From JBQTIM01 sp052388135 (GTDB lineage Bacteria; Elusimicrobiota; Elusimicrobia; FEN-1173), in NCBI GenBank assembly GCA_052388135.1, contig JBQTIM010000032.1, positions 1 to 11,950 of the forward strand: a DNA stretch of 11,950 bases. Direction: 5' to 3'. The translations under genes were made by a program, and so were the position numbers. The notes under the pieces are model-generated. The model saw only the letters and a list, made by a program, of their open reading frames with translations. It had not been told where the DNA came from and did not search any database. This document shows positions 6,778-11,950 of this stretch, one piece after another. The first letter of the stretch is position 1. The number at the start of each line of letters is the position of its first letter.

Positions 6778-7731
6778 TTAGGTGACCGGCGGTCGGGGCG
6801 GAGATTTGCGGCGGTCCAGAACGAACACGCTTTTGCCGAAGGATTTGGCGAGGGTTTTCAATTCCGTGGCCAAGGTGCTGATTTCGCCCGAATGGGCGAA
6901 GGAGCGGTCGGAGCTTCGGACGATGACCAAAGCGATGCCCACCACGGGATAGCGCACGTCCTGCCCCTGGCGGGTCTTGCCGGCGATGTAGCCGTTGGCG
7001 CGGTCCTGCTCGTCGTAGAGGGCGGGAGCTTCCTTGTCGAAGCGGGCGATGATGGCGGCGCACACGTCCTCGGCGGCGAGCATCGGCACGACGGCGATGA
7101 AGTCGTCCCCGCCGATGTGGCCCGTGAAGGAGGGCTTGCCGCCGGCCGCCTGCACGGCGGAGACGAAGCAGTCGGCGGCCAGACGGATGACGCCGTCCCC
7201 GCGCAGGAAACCGTAGCGGTCGTTGAAGCTCTTGAAGTTGTTTAAATCCCCGTAGATGACGGCGAAGCTTTCCTTGGCTTGCAGAAGGCCTTCGAGCTCG
7301 CGCAGGATGGCCGTGTTCCCGGGCAGGCGCGTCAGCGGATTGCTCTCGAGCTCCCGGGCGTTGCGCTGAATGGCGGCGGCCACCCGGGCTATGAGCCGCG
7401 CGGGATCCACGGGCTTGGTGAGATAGTCGTCGGCGCCCGATTGCAGGCCTTCCAGCTCGTTCTCCGTCGCCGCCTGCGCGGTGAGCATGAGGATGGGCTT
7501 GTTGCGGAGAGCATGGCTTTGGCGCATGCGGCGGCAGAGATCGTAGCCCGTGCCGTCCGGCAGTTGAACGTCGAGCACAAGCACGTCGGGCGGGCTCTCC
7601 ACCGCCAGGCGGAAACCCTCCTCGCAGTTGCCCGCTTCCGTGACGATAAAGCCGGCGTGCTCCAGAGTGAGCTTAAGGAAAAGCCGTATGGCTTGGTTGT
7701 CGTCCACCACCAACGCGCGGAGAGGGGTCAT
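6778..7731 (-). CDS. Response regulator with GGDEF (diguanylate cyclase-like) output
   Basis: In this 317-residue protein a receiver domain (residues 3-122) shows the acidic pair Asp10-Asp11, phospho-acceptor Asp54 in VLVLDVQLP, Thr84 and Lys106 in TKP, so it is phosphorylatable. A GGDEF domain (about 131-306) follows. It opens with NPLTRLPGN in place of the usual DxLTGLxNR, keeps the metal-binding Asp162, and keeps Asn170 and Asp179, which contact guanine in characterised cyclases. Its signature is GGDDF (207-211) where GGDEF or GGEEF is normal. There is no RxxD inhibitory site five residues before it. Activity (making cyclic di-GMP) is possible because Asp replaces Glu conservatively, but the domain could instead be a degenerate effector. 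No histidine kinase lies in the window. The ATG start at 7731 is followed at once by a receiver strand; the ribosome site is weak. Confidence 0.9.
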   Translation of the reverse strand: MTPLRALVVDDNQAIRLFLKLTLEHAGFIVTEAGNCEEGFRLAVESPPDVLVLDVQLPDGTGYDLCRRMRQSHALRNKPILMLTAQAATENELEGLQSGADDYLTKPVDPARLIARVAAAIQRNARELESNPLTRLPGNTAILRELEGLLQAKESFAVIYGDLNNFKSFNDRYGFLRGDGVIRLAADCFVSAVQAAGGKPSFTGHIGGDDFIAVVPMLAAEDVCAAIIARFDKEAPALYDEQDRANGYIAGKTRQGQDVRYPVVGIALVIVRSSDRSFAHSGEISTLATELKTLAKSFGKSVFVLDRRKSPPRPPVT

Positions 7732-7819
7732 AAGAAATTAAGCCTCGCGATCTCGGCGCGCGGACGAGGACAAAGAGCGGCGTACGTCCCCGCGGGCGCG
7801 CGAATGTCGTGTTTTTGCC

Positions 7820-8122
7820 TCATGTCCGAAGGCGGCCCATTATAGCCTTTCGCGGACCGCAGCGCTCATCCTCGGCCTCCTCGCCGATCCGCAAGAAAGC
7901 GGCCCAGCCTGCGGCAGACGTAGCCGAGGATGAGGACGTAAAACCACGAATGAAGTATAAAATCTTCCGCCCGCGAGAGCGGCGGGGCAGGCGCCCGCCG
8001 GTAAAAACAAGGGCGGCCAAGAGGAAACCGGCCAACCCCAAGACCAGTCCGACGGAGCCCGCAGCCGAAAGGACCCGGACCGCCGCGCCGCCCGGCCGCG
8101 CGGGTTCCGTCCGGTCCGTCAC
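7820..8122 (-). CDS. Small membrane protein of unknown function (frame uncertain in its second half)
   Basis: A 100-residue frame starts at the GTG whose GTGA overlaps the stop of the beta-propeller gene, so it is probably translationally coupled. Residues 16-41 form one strong membrane helix (VLSAAGSVGLVLGLAGFLLA), followed by a basic stretch. The second half looks unnatural in this frame: Ser-rich, with low third-position GC. In the -1 frame from about 7967 to a stop at 7866, the same DNA reads EDFILHSWFYVLILGYVCRR and then LGRFLADRRGGRG, a plausible second membrane helix with a basic tail and normal codon use. The true product may therefore be a two-helix protein ending at 7866, reached by a frameshift near 7970-8000 or hidden by a sequence error. 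I do not recognise a family. Confidence 0.55.
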   Translation of the reverse strand: MTDRTEPARPGGAAVRVLSAAGSVGLVLGLAGFLLAALVFTGGRLPRRSRGRKILYFIRGFTSSSSATSAAGWAAFLRIGEEAEDERCGPRKAIMGRLRT

Positions 8123-9306
8123 GGTCTTCCCGCGGCCGCCGCCGCGTCCGTCCGTGGGCGGCCGAAGCTCGCCTCCCAGCGGGGATCGAGGAACGGGACG
8201 AGGGTTTGGAATTTTCCGTCGGACGGATCGGCCGCTTTGAGCGTGATCAGCTGGGTCCCCGCGCGGAAACTGCCCGCGGAGCTACGCTTCACGGGCGCGC
8301 CCGCGGTGGGAAGGCCCCAATAAATCAGCACGCCGTCTTCCAGAAGCGCCACGGCTCCGCCGCGCCAGGCCCCCGGCCAGGAGACCGGCTCCGAAGCCCG
8401 GGAGGCGACGTTCACCTTTCGATAGCGCCCGCGGGCGTCCCGCGCCAGAAGAAATTTCCCGTCGGTGGAAACCACCGGCCCCCAGCCCGCGTGGACGATC
8501 TCCGATTTTCCGGAGTCCAAATCCAGAACGTGGATGGCCGGAACTTCGGACCAGCCCTGAAAACTCTCATCGAAGTCCGCGGGGATGGACGGAACCTCGG
8601 CGCGGGGAACCGCGGCCACGTAGGCAAGGCGGCGGCCGTCCGGAAACCAAGAAAGGAAAGGAGACAACGACCAGCTCATGAGCGCCGTCGGAGACGGGGC
8701 CGGCAGGCGTTCTTTTTTCTCCACGTCCCAAATCTCCAAGCGCCCGGCGCCGATATAGGATTCCGGGAACTGAACGCCGCGGCCCTCGTCCCGGATGAAA
8801 GCCGCCCGCCCCCCCTTGGGCGCTAGCGCCAGATCTTCGATGCCCGGTTCGGAGAACCCCCCGCCGCCTTCCGCGACGATCTCGTCCCGCTCGCCGTCAA
8901 GCCGGACGGTCTTCAGATAAGTCCGGCGCAGGCTTCCGTGGACGTAGGCGATGCGGCCCTGCTCGTCGGGACCGGACAGGGCGTTGATGATGTCCGTCGC
9001 GCCTCGGGTCCGCGGGCTCAGCACAGTCTCCGACAGCGCGGGAAGTTTCAGAACGGCGATGCCGGTGAGGCGGCCGTCGTCCCCGCGGCGGGGCATGAGC
9101 AGGACGCCCCGCGTCCGCTCCACGAGGCCGGGCGTCTCGGGCCCCGCCACCGTGGGAAGGGGCTTCGATCCGTGGGCGCCCCGGAACAGCGCCCACAACA
9201 CCATGCCGGCGGGCAGCGCGGCCGCGAGCAGGGCAGCGGCAATGAAAGCGGCGATGAGCCAGAAAAGGAACCGGCGTTTTGGGAAAGAGCGTTCGGACAG
9301 GGTCAA
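8119..9306 (-). CDS. Membrane-anchored beta-propeller-like protein, unknown function
   Basis: This 395-residue protein has a basic N-terminus, one membrane helix (about 13-41) and a large exported domain. The domain has repeated strand-turn units like TolB/WD40-type propellers: GRIAYVHGS (118-126), EDLALAPKGGRAAFIRD (157-173), LSWFPDGRRLAYVAAV (218-233), PAIHVLDLDSGKSEIV (256-271) and STDGKFLLARD (280-290). The FPDGRRLAY and STDGKFLLA units are the familiar DG-turn form. No catalytic signature is visible, so a binding or scaffolding role outside the cytoplasmic membrane is likely. The TTG start sits in a TTGA overlap with the upstream gene's stop, and the stop overlaps the next gene's GTG, so it is the middle of a coupled trio. 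TTG is inferred because it precedes the basic and hydrophobic anchor; no strong Shine-Dalgarno is visible. Confidence 0.7.
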   Translation of the reverse strand: MTLSERSFPKRRFLFWLIAAFIAAALLAAALPAGMVLWALFRGAHGSKPLPTVAGPETPGLVERTRGVLLMPRRGDDGRLTGIAVLKLPALSETVLSPRTRGATDIINALSGPDEQGRIAYVHGSLRRTYLKTVRLDGERDEIVAEGGGGFSEPGIEDLALAPKGGRAAFIRDEGRGVQFPESYIGAGRLEIWDVEKKERLPAPSPTALMSWSLSPFLSWFPDGRRLAYVAAVPRAEVPSIPADFDESFQGWSEVPAIHVLDLDSGKSEIVHAGWGPVVSTDGKFLLARDARGRYRKVNVASRASEPVSWPGAWRGGAVALLEDGVLIYWGLPTAGAPVKRSSAGSFRAGTQLITLKAADPSDGKFQTLVPFLDPRWEASFGRPRTDAAAAAGRP

Positions 9307-9815
9307 GGCGTTACCGTTTCCAGGCGCTTCCTGAGACCCTCGTCCAGCCGGAGGGACGGGTTTTGGCGGAGAATCTCCTCGAACAACGGTTTTAACTTCG
9401 CGGGATCGAAAACATCCGGGATGCGCAGCACGCGGCCGGCCGGGCCGAGAAAATCAAGGACGTCCGCCGGACCGTCTCCGTTCACCCTCCATCGAACGTC
9501 CGTTAAATGAGCGACGGCGATTTCCTCCACCCGGCCGAACCGGTGAAGGCGAAGGGAGGAGCCGCGAAGCTCAAGCCGCAAACCCCGGGCGTAAAGCGAC
9601 CAGCCGGTCCAAAACAGCGCGGCCGCCGCCAGGGCCGCGAAGGCGGTCTTCCAATTGTGAAAATTTTCCCCAAGGAAAGGGTCCATGCCGCGGGCGGCCA
9701 AAAGCCCGAGACCGGCGGCGGCCGCCAAGACGGCCCCCAGCCGGCTCCCGCTTTTCCATCGGCCCAGGACCAGCCTGTCCCCCGGCCGGCTGATGGTCTC
9801 CTCCGCGCGATGCAT
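9303..9815 (-). CDS. Two-TM protein with a possible PH-like C-terminal domain, unknown function
   Basis: A 170-residue protein with two membrane helices (about 26-41 and 57-77) close to the N-terminus. They are followed by a cytoplasmic-looking domain with strands LRLELRGSSLRLHRFGRVEEI, VAHLTDVRWRVN, DVLDFLGPAGRVLRI and a helix DPAKLKPLFEEILRQNP. A helix pair plus short beta domain, with an RF-G-rVEEI strand and a final helix, resembles bacterial PH-like (YdbT/YdbS-type) proteins; this is a fold impression and not a firm match. The ATG at 9815 starts the coupled trio, since its stop overlaps the TTG of the propeller gene. The start has only a weak GGGG upstream, and an out-of-frame ATG lies at 9826. 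The whole trio looks like a membrane complex whose role cannot be named from sequence. Confidence 0.65.
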   Translation of the reverse strand: MHRAEETISRPGDRLVLGRWKSGSRLGAVLAAAAGLGLLAARGMDPFLGENFHNWKTAFAALAAAALFWTGWSLYARGLRLELRGSSLRLHRFGRVEEIAVAHLTDVRWRVNGDGPADVLDFLGPAGRVLRIPDVFDPAKLKPLFEEILRQNPSLRLDEGLRKRLETVTP

Positions 9816-9988
9816 GTCGGCCCCATAAGCCTACAGCAAGTTCCGCCGGGAATCTAGTGTTGTAATCGGATGTTTAGGGACGTTATGAAGGGCCGCGCCC
9901 GAGACGATTTCCAGGCGCGAGGAGGGGCAAGGCGATTCCATGGAACCGACGAGCAACGGCAGCCCGAAAGTCATTTATGCGATGAGTT

Positions 9989-11296
9989 CTAGTTCAAATA
10001 CCCCCAGGTGCGGAGCAGGTCGCCGTCGCGGCGCCAGCGGTCGCCGATGTCCGTGCGGTAGAACATGTTGGGGATGATGATATTTTTAACCCGGGAATAG
10101 GCCTCTTGGGAGGCGTCCTCCATGGTGGGTCCGGACCCCGTGGCCACCAACACGTAGCCGGTCTGGCCGGTTAAAATCCATTCGCCCTCGGACAGCTTCA
10201 CGTCCGCCGGATAAATGCCCTCGGTCATGGGTTTTTTGAAAATCACCACGGCGCCCTCGGAATACTTGCGGAAAGACGCCGGATCCTCGAAGGGAAAAGG
10301 CGGCACGGCCACCACCACGCCCACCTGGAAGCCCTTTTTCGTCCGCAAAACCGGCTGCTCCCCGCGCGCGATGCCGTGCAGGAAATCCCCCCACTTGGAA
10401 AGCACTCCTTCCATTTGGATGCTCAGCGTGGGGTAGCCGAAGCGGGGCGTGAACTCCAGCGGGTAAATGGCCCGCGGCGTGGCGATGCAGTTGATGTCGA
10501 AGTAGCCCACGAAGCCGGCCTCGGCCAGGCGGCTCCTCATTTTCGCCAGGGTCTCGCGGAAAAGCATGTTCTCTCCGGCGAAGAACATGCTGGTCCCCAT
10601 CTCGCCCGTGGACGGGCCGATGTCGCCGTTGAACATTTTTTTGTGCTCGAAGTTCACGCAGGCCGGCAGGATGAAATCCTTGCCGTTGAAATAGGCGCCG
10701 ATGGCCACCTCCACGCCGGCGGCGTATTTCTGGAGCTGGAAACTCTTGATCTTGGCGCCCCAGCTTTTCTTGTAGCGCTCCAGGATGGCCACCACGTCCA
10801 ACCCGTCCTCCTCCTGCCCGACGAAGGAGAGGACTTTCTCGTTCTGAGCCGCGCCGCTGGGCTTCACCACGTAGCGGTCGGGATTGGCGCGCACGAAGGC
10901 CACGGCCTCGTCGAAGCTGGCGAAATTCCACTGCGGCAGGATGGTCATGCCGGCGGCCTTCATTTCCTGCTGGCCGAAATCCCGGCTGTCCTCCAGGCGG
11001 TCTGTGTAGGGCGTACCGCCCACCACGGCTTTGCCGTCCTTGCGCAGGGCGTCGGCCTCGCGGCCGAAGTCCGAATCGTCGAAGACGAAGAGGTCCGCCC
11101 AATCCTTTTGGGCTTTCCAGTCGTCCACCTTCTCCACGAACCCGTCGGAAACGTCCTTGTCGGCCTTGCTCTCGATGAAATAACGGACGTGGTGGCCTTC
11201 GGCGATGAGCTGGCGGCACAAATCTCCCACGCAGCCCACCCGGGACACGCAGAGAATTTTTTTGGCGCCGCCGTTGGCTTTTGTCTCTTTTTCCAT
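9989..11296 (-). CDS. PurD-like ATP-grasp ligase (divergent phosphoribosylamine-glycine ligase family)
   Basis: This 435-residue protein has normal length for PurD. ATP-grasp features are visible: YVVKPSG (142-148, Lys145 for nucleotide binding), GVEVAIGAYFNG (194-205), the GARS-type loop GPSTGEMG (227-234), Asp267 in YFDIN and Glu281 in PLEFTPRFGYP (metal ligands). The C-terminal part has GVVVAVPPFPF, YVLVATGSGPTMEDA and PNMFYRTDIGDRW, close to the end of GAR synthetases (FYRRDIG). PurD joins glycine to phosphoribosylamine in purine synthesis. Two things differ from canonical PurD: the N-terminal nucleotide loop is SRVGCVGD and not a GSGGREH type, and RFGDPE is RFGYPT. It may be a paralogue with another amine or acid substrate. 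It is transcribed away from the VOC gene. I see no Shine-Dalgarno before the ATG. No other purine genes lie nearby. Confidence 0.7.
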   Translation of the reverse strand: MEKETKANGGAKKILCVSRVGCVGDLCRQLIAEGHHVRYFIESKADKDVSDGFVEKVDDWKAQKDWADLFVFDDSDFGREADALRKDGKAVVGGTPYTDRLEDSRDFGQQEMKAAGMTILPQWNFASFDEAVAFVRANPDRYVVKPSGAAQNEKVLSFVGQEEDGLDVVAILERYKKSWGAKIKSFQLQKYAAGVEVAIGAYFNGKDFILPACVNFEHKKMFNGDIGPSTGEMGTSMFFAGENMLFRETLAKMRSRLAEAGFVGYFDINCIATPRAIYPLEFTPRFGYPTLSIQMEGVLSKWGDFLHGIARGEQPVLRTKKGFQVGVVVAVPPFPFEDPASFRKYSEGAVVIFKKPMTEGIYPADVKLSEGEWILTGQTGYVLVATGSGPTMEDASQEAYSRVKNIIIPNMFYRTDIGDRWRRDGDLLRTWGYLN

Positions 11297-11304
11297 GGAA
11301 TGCT

Positions 11305-11333
11305 AATTTACAAGTATCGCCCCGCCGCCGCAA
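11305..11333 (-). promoter_or_regulatory. Possible promoter of the PurD-like gene, leaderless geometry
   Basis: On the minus strand TTGCGG (plus 11328-11333, 4 of 6) and TAAATT (plus 11305-11310, 4 of 6) are separated by exactly 17 bases. The -10 box ends only 8 bases before the ATG at 11296, so transcription would begin within a base or two of the start codon. This fits the missing Shine-Dalgarno. The match is modest. Confidence 0.33.
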
Positions 11334-11369
11334 GGGTTCCCTCGACGGGAGCCGGAAAGGGAGGAACCA

Positions 11370-11747
11370 ATGGCCGAAAAAACGAACCCCGTGGGATGGT
11401 TTGAAATCCCCGTCAAGGACATGGCCCGCGCCCGGGCTTTCTACGAGCATGTCCTGGGCCTCGCGCTGGAGGAGCACGACCTGGGGCCCTTGAAGATGGC
11501 CTGGTTTCCCATGAGCGAGTCGGCCGTGGGCAGCGCCGGCGCGCTGGTGCTGGGCGAAACCTACGAGCCGTCCGCTCGGGGAACGCTGGTGTATTTCACC
11601 GCGCCCGACATCCCGGCCGCCCTCCGGCGGGCCGCGGAAAAGGGAGGCAAGGTCCTCGTGGAGAAAAAGAGCATCGGCGCGTACGGTTTCGTCGGCGTTC
11701 TGGAAGATTGCGAAGGCAACCGCGTCGCGCTGCACTCCCGCGCGTAA
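11370..11747 (+). CDS. VOC-fold (glyoxalase/bleomycin-resistance superfamily) protein
   Basis: A 125-residue, single-module vicinal-oxygen-chelate protein. It begins PVGWFEIPVKDMARARAFYEHV, the typical first strand and helix, continues with LKMAWFPMSE and AGALVLG, then the second module with TLVYFTAPDIPAALRRAAEKGGKVLV, and ends FVGVLEDCEGNRVALHS. The closing DxEGNRVxLHS is the usual second metal-side strand, with His in place of the Glu found in glyoxalase I. The superfamily covers isomerases, dioxygenases and drug-binding proteins, so substrate and reaction are unknown. A strong GGGAGG (11359-11364) precedes the ATG. It is divergent from the PurD-like gene and only 13 bases from the next gene, so the two plus-strand genes likely share a transcript. 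Confidence 0.85.
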   Translation: MAEKTNPVGWFEIPVKDMARARAFYEHVLGLALEEHDLGPLKMAWFPMSESAVGSAGALVLGETYEPSARGTLVYFTAPDIPAALRRAAEKGGKVLVEKKSIGAYGFVGVLEDCEGNRVALHSRA

Positions 11748-11760
11748 GGCGCGCCCCGCC

Positions 11761-11950
11761 ATGCCGGATTTTCCCGTCAGCCAAAACACTCTGAAGGCGC
11801 TGGAGGAGCGCATGCTCAAGGTGGGCCTGCGCGAAGCCGATTTGGAAGAGAGCTTTGTGCGGTCCGGAGGCCCCGGGGGTCAGAACGTGAACAAGGTGTC
11901 AACCTGCGTGGTGCTCACCCACCGGCCCTCGGGAACGACGGTGCGCTGCC
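11761..11950 (+). CDS. GGQ release-factor-like peptidyl-tRNA hydrolase (3' truncated)
   Basis: 63 codons are visible before the right edge. The protein begins MPDFPVSQNTLKALEERM, continues LGLR-like with KVGLREADLEESFVRS, and then carries GGPGGQNVNKVSTCVVL, the GGQ catalytic loop of class-I release-factor domains, with HRPSGTTVRC after it. The short N-terminus before GGQ means it lacks the codon-recognition domains of RF1 and RF2, so it belongs to the stand-alone RF-1-domain group (ArfB/YaeJ-like and related proteins) that release peptides from stalled ribosomes. Whether it has the basic C-terminal tail of ArfB cannot be seen. Spacing to AAGG (11746-11749) is acceptable. It is probably co-transcribed with the VOC gene. 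Confidence 0.85.
   Translation, partial: MPDFPVSQNTLKALEERMLKVGLREADLEESFVRSGGPGGQNVNKVSTCVVLTHRPSGTTVRC

Noticed and set aside
6724..7245. 173-residue plus-strand frame downstream of the TATAAT at 6711
   Set aside because: Although a promoter-like box precedes it, the translation is the reverse of the GGDEF domain and has no sensible pattern.
9816..9988. Promoter for the minus-strand membrane trio
   Set aside because: Several AT-rich words are present but no pair with good boxes and 16-18 base spacing could be fixed; left uncalled.
10376..11404. 342-residue plus-strand frame opposite the PurD-like gene
   Set aside because: No start signal, His/Gly/Val-rich composition, antisense to ATP-grasp motifs; a shadow.
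10086..11819. 577-residue minus-strand frame over the PurD-like and VOC genes
   Set aside because: It runs through both genes in other frames and its translation is Arg/Gly-rich noise.

Overview
The window is GC-rich (roughly two thirds G+C by eye) and reads as a chromosomal segment of a diderm (Gram-negative-type) bacterium. It encodes an OmpA-like domain, an AsmA-family inner-membrane/periplasmic protein, a lipoprotein with a signal-peptidase-II box and a secreted FecR-domain protein. The tRNA has CCA encoded, starts include ATG, GTG and TTG, and many genes overlap by 4 bases. The mix would suit Elusimicrobiota or a deltaproteobacterium-like lineage, but that placement is a guess. I see no phage, transposase, CRISPR or integrase gene.

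Left arm, plus strand (1-6231): the C-terminal end of an OmpA-like protein is followed by a 907-residue AsmA-family protein whose Shine-Dalgarno lies in a hairpin. Next comes a tightly packed trio of FecR-domain protein, cupin lipoprotein and GH15 glycoside hydrolase, in which each stop overlaps the next start by 4 bases. This arm looks like envelope biogenesis leading into a translationally coupled sensor/enzyme cluster.

Centre (6232-6777): a tRNA-Ser(GGA) gene with a strong downstream terminator lies between the plus-strand arm and a block of minus-strand genes. Two exact TATAAT boxes lie near it, each with GCCAACC upstream.

Minus-strand block (6778-11296): reading right to left, a divergent PurD-like ATP-grasp ligase is followed, after a 173-base gap, by three overlapping membrane genes. 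These are a two-TM protein with a possible PH-like tail, a membrane-anchored beta-propeller-like protein, and a small TM protein that may carry a frameshift. Last comes a response regulator fused to a GGDEF domain with a GGDDF signature.

Right edge, plus strand (11370-11950): a VOC-fold protein and the start of a GGQ release-factor-like peptidyl-tRNA hydrolase, 13 bases apart.

The most unusual parts are the uncharacterised coupled membrane trio at 9815-7820, the FecR/cupin/GH15 cluster, and the PurD-like protein with a non-canonical N-terminus. No clearly new defence or mobile system is visible.
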